Below are positions 17,017 through 26,164 of a stretch of 64,000 bases of DNA, one piece after another. The notes under the pieces are model-generated. The model made no database searches and was not told the DNA's origin. It saw only the letters and a program-made list of their open reading frames with translations. Location: assembly GCA_903869265.1 (NCBI GenBank), contig CAIPYE010000014.1, positions 394,951 to 458,950 of the forward strand, given 5' to 3'. The position numbers and the translations under genes were made by a program. Numbering within the stretch: position 1 is the first letter of the stretch; each line of letters starts with the position of its first letter. This stretch comes from an uncultured delta proteobacterium (GTDB taxonomy: Bacteria > Desulfobacterota > Desulfobulbia > Desulfobulbales > Desulfurivibrionaceae).

Positions 17017-20000
17017 ATGCCTTCTCTGAGACAATGGAAAGCCACCCTGACAGTGCTGGGGACGATTTTCTGCCTGGCAGGGGTGTTTTTGTTTTGGGGA
17101 ACCAGAACCCGGTATCATGATCTTGAAACACGGATTACCGTTGAGCAGGAACATTTACACACGCTTTTTGACCTGACGACCACGCAGGCCTTTGCGCCTT
17201 ACCGTTTAAGGCTCCACAGTCTTACAGCCACCCGGCCCCAGCTGACCGCTGATTTGGCCAAAGGCGACCGGGCCGCCTTGCTTGCCCAGTGTCTTCCCTT
17301 GCTTGAGGTCTTGCAGAGAGAAAATCCCCTGCTTATCGATTTTCATTTTTACACGCCGGACAACCGCTCCTTTTTGCGGGTACAACAGCCCGAGCGGTAT
17401 GGCGATAGCCTTTCCTCCCAGCCAATGGTTGCGGAGGTGAACAGTCGGCATAAACCTCTGGCCGGGTATGAAACAGGGCACGGGGGTTTATTGTACCGGA
17501 TCATCCAGCCGATTTTTGATGGGGAGCGCTACATTGGCGCCGCAGAGCTGGGTTTTAAGTCGGACCGGCTTGCGGAGCTTCTGGTGCCTGGGCATGGGGT
17601 ACAGATGGCTCTGCTGTTTGACAAGGCAGTCTGGCAAGGGACGAAGTCTTCGTCGAGCTATCCAGTGCAGGAGTTGGGAAACCAGATTCTGGTGCAGTGC
17701 TGTGATAATGTCTTCCGGCACCTGCCGCGAGATTTTCGTTTTTCAGAAAAAAAATTCGTCCCGCAGCAAATCCAAGGACGTTGGTATGTTTTTGATACCA
17801 GCCTGGGCCTGTCGGATTTTAAGGGGGAGACCCTGGGCCAGGTAGTCCTGGCCATTGAAGTGACCCAATTTGTCGAGGAATTTAACACTTTTGTCGGCGT
17901 AAGCATTGTTCTGACTCTTGTGGGGGGGCTCATCGCTTTTCTGGTGCTGCATTTCACCTTTGCCGCGGCACACCGGGAATTGCACACGGCAAATGTGGCC
18001 CTTTCCTCTTCCAAGGACGAAATTGGCAAGAATTATGCGGAACTTGAAAAATACCGGCATAACCTTGAGGAAATCATTGTTGAACGGACGGTGGACCTGG
18101 TCAAGACCAATGAGGATCTCAATCTGGAGATTCTCGAACGGGGACGCATCGAAGAAAGCCTGCGGCGCAGCGAGAAAAGCCTGGCCAGGGCCCAGAATAT
18201 CGCCAGGCTCGGGTACTGGGAGTGGGATATCGTCTCCAATAATCTCGTCTGTTCCGAACAGGCCTATCGTCTCTTCGGGGTGGGCAAGGAGAACAGAACT
18301 TACAGTTATGAAGGGTTTTTTCATTACGTTCATCTCGAAGATCAACCCCTGGTGCATAGCTGGTTACAGGCCTTGTTGGCAGGCGACGCTGTTGGGAACC
18401 TGGATTTTCGCATAGTCCGGTCGGATGGCGCGGAGCGGGATATCCACACGGAAGCCGAGGTCAAGCGGGACGAGCATGGCCGGGCGGTCCAGCTCATGGG
18501 TATTGTCCAGGACATCACCGAGGCGAAGCATGCCACCCGGCAGATGGTGCTGTCGGACAATGTTTTTGAAAACAGCATCGAAGGCATTGTGATCACCGAC
18601 GCCGATGGCATTATCCAGCGAATAAACCCGGCATTCTCGAATATCACCGGCTATGGGGAACAGGAGGCGATCGGACAGAATCCCAGAATTCTCAAGTCGG
18701 ATCGGCATGAAAATGATTTTTTTGCCGAGATGTGGCGTGCGCTGGTGGAGAATGGCCAGTGGCAGGGAGAGATATGGAATAGGCGTAAGGACGGGGAGGT
18801 CTATCCCCAATGGCTGACCATCACCTCCATTCGGGACGCACAGGGAGCTATCGTCAACTATGTCGGCGTGTTCCATGACATGACCGAGATCAAGCTGCAC
18901 GAAGAGCAGCTGCGTTATCAGGCGCACCATGACGCCTTGACCGGCCTGCCCAACAGGGTGCTGTTCCATGATCGGCTTGGGGTGGCCATGGCCCATGCCC
19001 GGCGGGGTGAAAATAAGGTGGCGGTCCTGTTTCTCGACCTGGACAATTTCAAACGGATCAACGACAGTTTGGGGCACACGGTTGGCGATCTCCTGCTCAA
19101 AGAGGTGGCGGTCCGGCTTGTTGGTTGCCTGCGGGAGATTGACAGCGTGGCCCGCTACGGAGGCGATGAATTCATCGTCCTTTTGGAGGGGGTGGATCAG
19201 GAGGAGGATGTGCTGCTGGCTGCGCAGAGAATCGTTGAGGGCATGGCCCCGGTGATCAGCATCCAGGGGCAGGACTTCTATCTCACCGTCAGTCTGGGGA
19301 TCGCCTTTTACCCGGAGGACGGGCAGGATCAGGACACCCTGATCAAGAATGCGGATACCGCCATGTACCGTGCCAAGGAAAGCGGGAAGAACACCTATCG
19401 GGTTTTCACTCAGGCCATGAACAAGCGGGTCACCGAATGGCTGACCGTGGAAAACAGCTTGCGCAAGGCCTTGGATCGGAAGGAATTTTTTCTTCATTAC
19501 CAGCCCAAGTTGGATCTGGGCACGGGTGCGATTGTGGGGGTGGAGGCTCTTATCCGTTGGCGTCGTGGGGATGGAGAGATAGTCAGTCCGGTTGATTTCA
19601 TTCCCATGGCCGAAGACACCGGGCTTATTGTGGAGATCGGCGACTGGGTGCTTGCACAGGCCTGCACGGATCTTGGCGAAATTCTCGGAAAAGGCTACGG
19701 GATCAAGATGTCGGTGAATCTTTCTCCGCGGCAGTTCCGGCAGGAGGACTTGCTGGGCAAGATCAGGGCGACCTTGGCGGCGACCGGGATAGGTCCGGAG
19801 GGATTGATCTTTGAGATTACCGAGGGGTCGGTCATGGAAAACGAGCAGAAGGCCATTGTCCTGCTCGGCGCGTTGCGGGGGATGGGGGCGGAGATTTCCA
19901 TTGATGACTTCGGGACCGGGTATTCCTCTCTGTATTACCTAAAGCAACTGCCCATCGGCGAACTGAAGATAGATCGGAGATTTGTCAAGGATATCATGGG

Positions 20001-20283
20001 GCGTGGCGATAACGTGGCCATTGTCGAGGCCATAATCGCCATGGCTAAGAGTCTGGGCATGCGGGTGGTGGCTGAGGGGGTGGAAACCGGGGAGCAGCTG
20101 CATTTCCTCCGACGGCATGGATGTGATCAGATGCAGGGATTTTTGTTCAGCAAGCCGGTGGCCAAGGAGCAGCTGCTGGAAATGCTCGGCTGTGGCGTAC
20201 AGCTTGATGTAGCGGCTTATGATAACAGCCAACAGCCGCTGCCCTTTGCCGCCAAGACGGAGGGCGAGACAGCCGTCGTTTAG
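17017..20283 (+). CDS. Membrane sensor with PAS, GGDEF and EAL domains
   Basis: A 1088-aa protein for c-di-GMP signalling. An N-terminal membrane helix (about 8-28) precedes a double-Cache-like periplasmic sensor (LLIDFHFYTPDNRSFLRV and LYRIIQPIFDGERYIGAAEL). A second helix (about 295-320) and a coiled linker lead to two PAS domains, then GGDEF (RYGGDEFIVLLEG, near 715) and EAL (VGVEALIRWRR, near 841; DDFGTGYSSL; EGVET). Both catalytic signatures look intact, so it could make or degrade c-di-GMP. The frame extends upstream into pgi, but the ATG at 17017 gives the natural start with a membrane anchor. Signal unknown. Confidence 0.9.
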   Translation: MPSLRQWKATLTVLGTIFCLAGVFLFWGTRTRYHDLETRITVEQEHLHTLFDLTTTQAFAPYRLRLHSLTATRPQLTADLAKGDRAALLAQCLPLLEVLQRENPLLIDFHFYTPDNRSFLRVQQPERYGDSLSSQPMVAEVNSRHKPLAGYETGHGGLLYRIIQPIFDGERYIGAAELGFKSDRLAELLVPGHGVQMALLFDKAVWQGTKSSSSYPVQELGNQILVQCCDNVFRHLPRDFRFSEKKFVPQQIQGRWYVFDTSLGLSDFKGETLGQVVLAIEVTQFVEEFNTFVGVSIVLTLVGGLIAFLVLHFTFAAAHRELHTANVALSSSKDEIGKNYAELEKYRHNLEEIIVERTVDLVKTNEDLNLEILERGRIEESLRRSEKSLARAQNIARLGYWEWDIVSNNLVCSEQAYRLFGVGKENRTYSYEGFFHYVHLEDQPLVHSWLQALLAGDAVGNLDFRIVRSDGAERDIHTEAEVKRDEHGRAVQLMGIVQDITEAKHATRQMVLSDNVFENSIEGIVITDADGIIQRINPAFSNITGYGEQEAIGQNPRILKSDRHENDFFAEMWRALVENGQWQGEIWNRRKDGEVYPQWLTITSIRDAQGAIVNYVGVFHDMTEIKLHEEQLRYQAHHDALTGLPNRVLFHDRLGVAMAHARRGENKVAVLFLDLDNFKRINDSLGHTVGDLLLKEVAVRLVGCLREIDSVARYGGDEFIVLLEGVDQEEDVLLAAQRIVEGMAPVISIQGQDFYLTVSLGIAFYPEDGQDQDTLIKNADTAMYRAKESGKNTYRVFTQAMNKRVTEWLTVENSLRKALDRKEFFLHYQPKLDLGTGAIVGVEALIRWRRGDGEIVSPVDFIPMAEDTGLIVEIGDWVLAQACTDLGEILGKGYGIKMSVNLSPRQFRQEDLLGKIRATLAATGIGPEGLIFEITEGSVMENEQKAIVLLGALRGMGAEISIDDFGTGYSSLYYLKQLPIGELKIDRRFVKDIMGRGDNVAIVEAIIAMAKSLGMRVVAEGVETGEQLHFLRRHGCDQMQGFLFSKPVAKEQLLEMLGCGVQLDVAAYDNSQQPLPFAAKTEGETAVV

Positions 20284-20294
20284 TGCGACCCGCG

Positions 20295-21569
20295 TTATCG
20301 GTACAGCAGTTCGAACCGTTTCCAGAAATCCGGGAATGATTTTACCACGCATTTTTCTTCCTTGATCCGGACACCCGGCACCACCAGCCCGGCCACAGCA
20401 AAGCTCATGGCGATGCGGTGGTCGTTGTAGGTGTCAATCTCGGCGCCAAGCAGGGGGCTGTTTGCCTCCCGGCCCTCGATGATTATGGCGTCGGGCCGTT
20501 CCTCTGCCTTGATCCCCAGCTTGGCCAACTCCGTGACCATGACATGGAGCCGGTCGCACTCCTTGATCCGCAGATGGGCGATATTTTTGATCACTGTCCG
20601 TCCCTTGGCGAAACTGGCGACCACGGCCAGGGTCGGGACCACGTCCGGGCAGTCGCCCATGTCCACCTCAATCCCGCGCAGCTCCTTGCTGCCGGTCACG
20701 GTGATGCCCGCAGCAGAACGCTCCACCGTGCAGCCCATCCGGGCCAGGATATCCACCAGCACGGCATCCCCCTGTAACGATGGCGACGGCACGTTGGCCA
20801 CGGTCACCCGTCCGCCGGTAACGGCGGCGGCGGCCCAGAAATAGGAGGCGCTGGAGGCGTCGCCTTCCACCGCATAGTTTCTGGCCTGGTAGCAGCCTTG
20901 GGGAATAATGAAGTGGTTGAGCTCGGTATTGGCGGTTACCGCAATGCCGAAATCCTTCATCACGGCCAGGGTCATGGTCACATAGGGCTTGGACAAGACT
21001 TCGCCTGCCACTGTGAGTTCGGCGGGTTGCGCGGCATAGGGCGCGACCAGGAGCAGAGAGGAGAGATACTGGCTGCTCTTGCCTTCGGGTAGCAGAGTTT
21101 TCCCGCCCTTGATGCCGTGGGCGGCGATGGCAACCGGCGGGCAGCCCGTGTTGTGGACGCTGCGGATATCGACCCCCCAGCCGGACAGGGCTTTCATCAG
21201 GGGCTTGATCGGCCGCTCGTGCATGCGCGCATCCCCGTTGATGGTAAAGTCTCCGTGCCCCAGCGCCGCCACCGAGGTGAGAAAGCGGGTGGCCGTGCCG
21301 TTGTTGCCCAGAAATATCTCCCGGGCCGGGGTGGCGATTGCCCCGCCTTTGCCTTGCACCCGCCATTGCTCCTGGCCGGGTTCGACGGTGATGCCCATGG
21401 CAGCCAGGGCATGGGAGGTGTATTCGGTGTCCTCACTGGCCAGGGGGTATTGCAAAATGCTTTCCCCGTTTGCCAGGGCCGCGGCAATGAGGGCCCGCTG
21501 GGTCAGGCTTTTTGAGCCGGGCACGGTGAGGGTGGTATCGGTGGAACCAAGGGGGCGGATTTCTTTCAT
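20295..21569 (-). CDS. aroA: 3-phosphoshikimate 1-carboxyvinyltransferase (EPSP synthase)
   Basis: A 424-aa AroA. It joins shikimate-3-phosphate with phosphoenolpyruvate in aromatic amino-acid synthesis. Seen: PGSKSLTQRALIAAALA at the start, the PEP-binding loop LGNNGTATRFLTS (where many class I enzymes have GNAGTAMR) and LRIKECDRL, then the D-x-HRIAMSFA ending (YNDHRIAMSFAVAGL). The altered GNNGTATR loop is the glyphosate/PEP contact region, so inhibitor sensitivity may differ from the E. coli enzyme. It is the last gene of the leftward aroD-aroE-aroA set, 13 bp after aroE. Confidence 0.95.
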   Translation of the reverse strand: MKEIRPLGSTDTTLTVPGSKSLTQRALIAAALANGESILQYPLASEDTEYTSHALAAMGITVEPGQEQWRVQGKGGAIATPAREIFLGNNGTATRFLTSVAALGHGDFTINGDARMHERPIKPLMKALSGWGVDIRSVHNTGCPPVAIAAHGIKGGKTLLPEGKSSQYLSSLLLVAPYAAQPAELTVAGEVLSKPYVTMTLAVMKDFGIAVTANTELNHFIIPQGCYQARNYAVEGDASSASYFWAAAAVTGGRVTVANVPSPSLQGDAVLVDILARMGCTVERSAAGITVTGSKELRGIEVDMGDCPDVVPTLAVVASFAKGRTVIKNIAHLRIKECDRLHVMVTELAKLGIKAEERPDAIIIEGREANSPLLGAEIDTYNDHRIAMSFAVAGLVVPGVRIKEEKCVVKSFPDFWKRFELLYR

Positions 21570-21582
21570 GATTTGGCAATCG

Positions 21583-22410
21583 TTAGGGGTTGCAGCCTAA
21601 GCTGGTGAGCAGGCTCTGGCGCATCACTTCCACCGGGGCCTGCTGGCCGGTCCAGAGTTCAAATTGGGCCGCTCCCTGATAGAGCAGCATGGCAAGGCCG
21701 TTGATGGTCTGGCAGCCAGCCTGCTCTGCCGCCTGCAATAAGCGGGTGGCTAAGGGGGCATAGACAATATCCATAACCACTTGGAAGTTGACCAGGGCTT
21801 CTTTGGCGATGGGCAGCAGGTCTTGCTGGGAGCCCATGCCCATGGAGGTGGCGTTTATGAGGATGTCGGCCTTGACGGTGGCTGTCTCGGCCAGGGGCAG
21901 CCAGGGGCAGCCGAGTAGCCCGGCCAGGGCTTGGCCTTTTTCAGGGGTGCGACTGGCAATGGTGAGCGAGGCCCCGGCCTCAAGCAAGCCAAAGCCGATG
22001 GCTCGTGCCGAGCCTCCTGCGCCCAGGAGCAGGACCGAAGCGCCTTTGAGTTTGATCTTTTCGCTCAAGGCCCGGTTGGCCCCGATCCAGTCGGTGTTTG
22101 CCCCGTGGATGGCGTTGTTGGCGATGACCAGGGTGTTCACCGCGCCGATTTTTTCGGCAACCGGGTCGATGGTGTCAAGGTATGGGATCACCGCCTGCTT
22201 GTGGGGGATGGTGACGCTCACTCCCTTGACGCCCAGGGCCCGGAAGCCTGTCAGAGCCTGGGCCACGTCCTGCACAACAAAGGGGAGATAGGCCTTGTTC
22301 AGACCCAGGGCTCCAAAGGCTCCATTGTGCATGACCGGGCTCAGGCTGTGGGCAACGGGATTGCCCATGATGCCGTAGAGTTCGGTGGCGCCGTTAATTG
22401 CCATGGCCAA
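21583..22410 (-). CDS. aroE: Shikimate dehydrogenase
   Basis: A 275-aa NADP-dependent enzyme reducing 3-dehydroshikimate to shikimate. The substrate domain begins YGIMGNPVAHSLSPVMHN (shikimate-binding Ser pair). The catalytic Lys lies in VSVTIPHKQAV. The dinucleotide-binding loop is LLGAGGSARAIGFGL, with ASRTPEKGQ for the NADP phosphate contact. It overlaps the end of aroD by 17 bp, so expression is likely coupled. A second in-frame ATG two codons on is an equally possible start. Confidence 0.96.
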   Translation of the reverse strand: MAMAINGATELYGIMGNPVAHSLSPVMHNGAFGALGLNKAYLPFVVQDVAQALTGFRALGVKGVSVTIPHKQAVIPYLDTIDPVAEKIGAVNTLVIANNAIHGANTDWIGANRALSEKIKLKGASVLLLGAGGSARAIGFGLLEAGASLTIASRTPEKGQALAGLLGCPWLPLAETATVKADILINATSMGMGSQQDLLPIAKEALVNFQVVMDIVYAPLATRLLQAAEQAGCQTINGLAMLLYQGAAQFELWTGQQAPVEVMRQSLLTSLGCNP

Positions 22411-23104
22411 GTTCCGTGAAGATACGGCGCAGGGATGAGGCGGGCAGCTGGCCGGGCGCGGTGACCGGGCCGTTGTCCGGGGCGGCGTAGGTCATGTAGC
22501 CGCCCAGATCGGTGGTGGCCACCCGGCTGATCATGCCGAGCGGTCCCATGCAGAAGGCGATGAGGGGAAAGCCCAGCTCGGCGGCCTGTTCCTGTAGGGC
22601 AAGAACCCGGAACACGTCTTGAAAGCAGCGGGCCGTGGTGACGATCTTGCCGATGTTGGCTCCGCTTCTGCATTGGCGCTGGAAGATTTCGGTCAAGGCC
22701 TGCCTGGATGCGGTGCACTTGAAATCGTGCCAGGAGACAATGGTCTGGCAGTTGTTCGCCCGGGCTGCCCCGATGAGTTCGGTGGCCAGGATGGGGTCGG
22801 AGTTGAGTTCGATATCCACATAGGCAGCCCCGGCTGCGACAGCCTTTCCGAGCAGGGCGAGGCGAGCCTTTTCCTCATCCGCGCAGCTGCCGCCTTCCCA
22901 GGTGGGCCGGTTGGTGAACAGCAGGGGCTTGCTCAGACCATCGAGAAAAAGCGGGATGTCCGGGTCTGTCATGCTGTCCAACCGGATCTCGATGACATCG
23001 GCGACCGGTTCGGAATTTTTGGCCATGCTTAGCGCTTCGGCCTGGGTGGCGGCGGCGATGGAGACGCAGAGGCGGCGCAGTGCACTGGGCGTGGCGTTTG
23101 GCAT
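22394..23104 (-). CDS. aroD: 3-dehydroquinate dehydratase, type I
   Basis: A 236-aa type I (Schiff-base) dehydroquinase. Conserved features are DVIEIRLDSM, the general-base His in VSWHDFKCT, the Schiff-base Lys in GKIVTTA, and the phosphate-like loop CMGPLGMISRV. It makes 3-dehydroshikimate for the next enzyme, AroE, whose gene overlaps this one. GGAG lies about 7 bp upstream of the ATG at 23104. This is the first gene of the aroDEA operon. Confidence 0.95.
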   Translation of the reverse strand: MPNATPSALRRLCVSIAAATQAEALSMAKNSEPVADVIEIRLDSMTDPDIPLFLDGLSKPLLFTNRPTWEGGSCADEEKARLALLGKAVAAGAAYVDIELNSDPILATELIGAARANNCQTIVSWHDFKCTASRQALTEIFQRQCRSGANIGKIVTTARCFQDVFRVLALQEQAAELGFPLIAFCMGPLGMISRVATTDLGGYMTYAAPDNGPVTAPGQLPASSLRRIFTELGHGN

Positions 23105-23251
23105 GGTTTGCTCCGGGAAAAAAGACTGAAAAAAACTATAAAATAACGAATAATAAACGCATAATAATGAAAAGCAAAACTATTCCATCGCGGATCGCTT
23201 GTCAACAGGCATGAGCAGGGCGGGCTTGTCTTGGGCCTTGGGAGGAGAAGC

Positions 23252-23794
23252 ATGTACCGATTGTTTGTCGCCATTGATCTGCCGCCGGATATCGCGGCCC
23301 GGCTACAGAACCTTTGCTATGGGGTGCCCGGCGCCAGATGGGTGCAACCGGAGCAGATGCACCTGACCCTGCGCTTCATCGGCGAGGTGGACGGCGGCAT
23401 CTTCCGGGATGTCAAGGAGGGGCTTGCCGACATCAAATCGCCGCCCTTTTCGTTGCAGGTCAAGGGCTTGGGCTTTTTCCCGCCCAGGAAGACCCCCAGG
23501 GTGCTCTGGGCTGGGCTTGCGCCGGTGGAGCAGGTGAGCGGGCTGCGCAACAGGATCGAAAACCTTCTTGTCGGCATGGGGCTTTCCCCGGAGGGCCGCA
23601 AATTCTCTCCGCACATCACCCTGGCCAGGCTGCACGACACGCCGCTTGCCAGACTGGGCCGCTTTCTGGCCGGCAACAGCCTCTTTGCCACGGAGCCGTT
23701 TCCAGTTTCCGAGTTTCACCTCTATTCCAGCCAACTGACCTCCAAGGGCGCTGTTCACACCATTGAGGCGTCCTACTCTCTCCAGGCGGGTTAG
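23252..23794 (+). CDS. thpR: RNA 2',3'-cyclic phosphodiesterase (LigT/ThpR family)
   Basis: A 180-aa 2H phosphoesterase. The two catalytic H-x-T/S motifs are MHLTLRFIG (about residue 37) and SPHITLARL (about 120). The start YRLFVAIDLPPDI is typical. The family hydrolyses 2',3'-cyclic RNA ends and can show RNA ligase activity in vitro. The ATG at 23252 is chosen for its GGAGGAG site; a slightly longer frame from 23231 lacks one. Its last four bases overlap the end of the convergent ispDF. Confidence 0.92.
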   Translation: MYRLFVAIDLPPDIAARLQNLCYGVPGARWVQPEQMHLTLRFIGEVDGGIFRDVKEGLADIKSPPFSLQVKGLGFFPPRKTPRVLWAGLAPVEQVSGLRNRIENLLVGMGLSPEGRKFSPHITLARLHDTPLARLGRFLAGNSLFATEPFPVSEFHLYSSQLTSKGAVHTIEASYSLQAG

Positions 23795-24972
23795 GCGAGG
23801 GGGTGGCTCGCCATCAGCACCACGGCATGGGCGCTGATCCCTTCTTCCCGGCCGGTGTAGCCCATCTGTTCCGTGGTGGAGGCCTTGAGGTTGATGGCTG
23901 CGGGGTCCACCTGGCAGGCCTCGGCAAGGATCTTTTGCATGGTTGGAAAATGGGAGGCGAGCTTGGGGCGTTGGGCCACCACGGTGATGTCACCGTTGGC
24001 CAGGCGGAAATGTTTTTCCGCCGCCAAGCCGATCACATGGGCTAGCAGTTTGATGCTGGAGATCCCCTTGTACTGCGGGTCGCTGTCCGGGAAATGGCGG
24101 CCGATGTCGCCTGCGCCGATGGCTCCCAGGATGGCGTCGCACAGGGCATGGGTGAGGACATCGGCGTCCGAGTGGCCCAGTAGCCCCAGTTCGTGGGGGA
24201 TTTCCAGGCCGCCCAAGATAAGCGGTCTGTCCGCGACCAGACGGTGGGCGTCAAAGCCATGGCCGATTCGCATTTGCTGGGTTGGTTGTTGCTGCATGAG
24301 GATGGCCTCCGCCATGGGCAGATCATCCGGGCGGGTGATCTTGAGGTTGGTTTCCGAGCCTTGCACCACCACAACCTGCCAGCCTCCGTGCTCAAGGAGC
24401 GAGGCTTCGTCCGTGCCGACAAAGGAGTCTTGATCCGCCTTGGCAAAGGCTGCTTTCAAAAGATCGGTTCGGGCGACCTGGGGGGTTTGCGCCTGCCAGA
24501 GCCCGTCCCGTTCCACGGTGTGGCGGATGGCGGTGTCCGCACTCACGGCCTTGAGGGTGTCCTTCACCGGCACAGCCATGATCGCGGCGCCATGGGTTGC
24601 GGCAGCATCGAGGCAACGCTGGATATTTTCGGGGGTGATGAGGGGCCGGGCGCCGTCGTGCACCGCCACCAGGGGCGAATCGTCGGCCACCAGGGCCAGG
24701 CCGATGCGCACCGAGTCCTGGCGGAGCTTGCCGCCGCTCACCACCGTGCAGTGGTCATCAAGCTGGTACTGGCTCAAGAGGGCAAGAGTGTGTTCCCGGT
24801 GTTGGGGTGGGGCCACCACGATGATGGCGCCAATGGCGGGAACCTGACGAAAGGCGCGGATGGCGTGGATCAGGATGGGAACGCCAAGCAGTTCGCTGAA
24901 TTGCTTGGGGGTGGAGGTTCCCATGCGTAACCCTGCGCCGCCTGCGGCAATGATCGCTGTTGCTTTCTGCAT
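23791..24972 (-). CDS. ispDF: Bifunctional IspD/IspF isoprenoid synthesis enzyme
   Basis: A 393-aa fusion for the MEP pathway. Residues about 1-225 are IspD (2-C-methyl-D-erythritol 4-phosphate cytidylyltransferase) with AAGGAGLRMGTSTPKQF and VAVHDGARPLI. Residues from about 228 are IspF (2,4-cyclodiphosphate synthase) with RIGHGFDAHRLV, LGLLGHSDADVLTHALCDA (zinc ligands Asp-His) and GAGDIGRHFPDSDP. The fusion covers two non-consecutive steps (the IspE step lies between). It lies just after the RNase P RNA gene on the same strand. Confidence 0.96.
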   Translation of the reverse strand: MQKATAIIAAGGAGLRMGTSTPKQFSELLGVPILIHAIRAFRQVPAIGAIIVVAPPQHREHTLALLSQYQLDDHCTVVSGGKLRQDSVRIGLALVADDSPLVAVHDGARPLITPENIQRCLDAAATHGAAIMAVPVKDTLKAVSADTAIRHTVERDGLWQAQTPQVARTDLLKAAFAKADQDSFVGTDEASLLEHGGWQVVVVQGSETNLKITRPDDLPMAEAILMQQQPTQQMRIGHGFDAHRLVADRPLILGGLEIPHELGLLGHSDADVLTHALCDAILGAIGAGDIGRHFPDSDPQYKGISSIKLLAHVIGLAAEKHFRLANGDITVVAQRPKLASHFPTMQKILAEACQVDPAAINLKASTTEQMGYTGREEGISAHAVVLMASHPLA

Positions 24973-24991
24973 GGTGTCAAAAATAAAAAAA

Positions 24992-25346
24992 GGGAGTGGG
25001 CTATAAGCCGGATTCTGTACCCCTTTGCAGGGGCCATGATCATTTCTCTATGGATGCCGGTTGCCCGGCATCTCCTGCAACCTACCCGGAAGCTTCGGGC
25101 GGGCCGCCCTCAAACGCTTCCCTATTTGGTTTTGCTCCAGGAGGGGTTTGCCGTGCCTTGCGTGTCGCCACGCAAGCGGTGGGCTCTTACCCCACCTTTT
25201 CACCCTTACCGGCTGCCCGGCGGTTTGTTTTCTGTGGCACTTTCCTCGGGGTCGCCCCCAGTTCGCGTTACGAACCTCCTTGCCCTGCGGAGTCCGGACT
25301 TTCCTCTGGCGGCCAAAACCGCCAGCGATCATGCACCCACTCCCCA
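24992..25346 (-). ncRNA. rnpB: RNase P RNA (class A)
   Basis: On the minus strand the RNA contains the universal P-RNA core: GAGGAAAGTCCGGACTCC near the 5' side, ACAGAAA, GGTAAGAGCCCACCG in the middle, and ACAGAATCCGGCTTATAG at the 3' end. The 5' GGGAGTGGG pairs with the 3' CCCACTCCC to form helix P1, which sets the ends. A run of T follows the 3' end (TTTTTTTATTTTT). It is the catalytic RNA that matures tRNA 5' ends. Several protein reading frames cross this stretch and are not real. Confidence 0.95.
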
Positions 25347-25356
25347 CACTGACACA

Positions 25357-25383
25357 ACTATAAGCAGGACTGGTAAAGGTCAA
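25357..25383 (-). promoter_or_regulatory. Promoter of rnpB
   Basis: Minus-strand TTGACC (25383-25378) with TATAGT (25362-25357) 15 bp downstream, or TAGTTG at 17 bp. It lies about 12 bp before the predicted RNA 5' end, as expected. Confidence 0.5.
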
Positions 25384-25444
25384 GGGTTTTCAGCGAGTTG
25401 CCCTTTCTTGATCCTGCGGTTTTCCCTGTTGATTGCAGCCTGCC

Positions 25445-26164
25445 TTATTCTTCTTCTGTTTCGGTCTCGTGGAACATGATGCGGTGACAGGTGGGGCAGG
25501 AAATGAGTTTATCTTCCTTCATCAGATCATTGTACAGCTGCGGCGGGATGTTCATGAAGCAGCCCCGGCAGACGCCGCCGGTCACCGGCACGATTGCCAG
25601 GCCGTTGCGCTTGTCACGGATGGCGGTGTATTTTTTCAGCAAACTGGCAGATACGGCGCTGGCCTTGCTTTCGCGGGTTTTCAGAATTTTGTTTTTTTCC
25701 GCGTTGAATTGGCTGATTTTTTTCTCAACTGCGGCGACATCCTCGGCAAGCATTTTTTCATCTTCGGCGCAAATCTTGGTTTCTTCCTCGATCTGTGCGG
25801 TCAAGGCCTCGATCTGTTCCATGAGCTGAACAACAGCCTCTTCCCGCAGGGTATTTGCTTTTTTGCCGTCTTCCGTTTCCTTGAGAATGCTCTGATATTC
25901 ACGGTTGGTCTGGACATTCATCAGTTTGGCCTGCCGGTCTTTGATCTTGACCCCTTCATCTTCGAGTTCGGCTTCGAGTTCCCGGCGACGTTGTTCGTTA
26001 GCAGCGATTTTTTCCGCTAATTTGGCAAGGGTTTCTTTGTGGCCGTCAAGACTGCGGCGGCGGCTGTCAATTTCGACGGATCCGGCCGAAATTCCTTTGT
26101 CCAGCGTGCTGATTTTTTGATCGATGGCCTGGAGTTCCCTGAGATGCGAGATGTTTGCTTTCAA
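25445..26164 (-). CDS. Coiled-coil protein with C4 zinc ribbon (CdsZ/DUF164-like)
   Basis: A 239-aa protein. Residues about 1-180 form a long antiparallel coiled coil (HLRELQAIDQKISTLDKGIS at the start). The C-terminus holds a four-Cys zinc ribbon: CRGCFMNIPP then SCPTCHRIMF. This matches the zf-RING_7/DUF164 family, whose gene is regularly found next to Nif3-like genes, as here. Its ATG overlaps the stop of the Nif3-like gene (ATGA), so the two are co-translated. The cellular role is poorly defined. Confidence 0.85.
   Translation of the reverse strand: MKANISHLRELQAIDQKISTLDKGISAGSVEIDSRRRSLDGHKETLAKLAEKIAANEQRRRELEAELEDEGVKIKDRQAKLMNVQTNREYQSILKETEDGKKANTLREEAVVQLMEQIEALTAQIEEETKICAEDEKMLAEDVAAVEKKISQFNAEKNKILKTRESKASAVSASLLKKYTAIRDKRNGLAIVPVTGGVCRGCFMNIPPQLYNDLMKEDKLISCPTCHRIMFHETETEEE

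Noticed and set aside
24996..25479. Several open frames across 24996-25479
   Set aside because: They lie over the RNase P RNA, whose conserved core explains the sequence.
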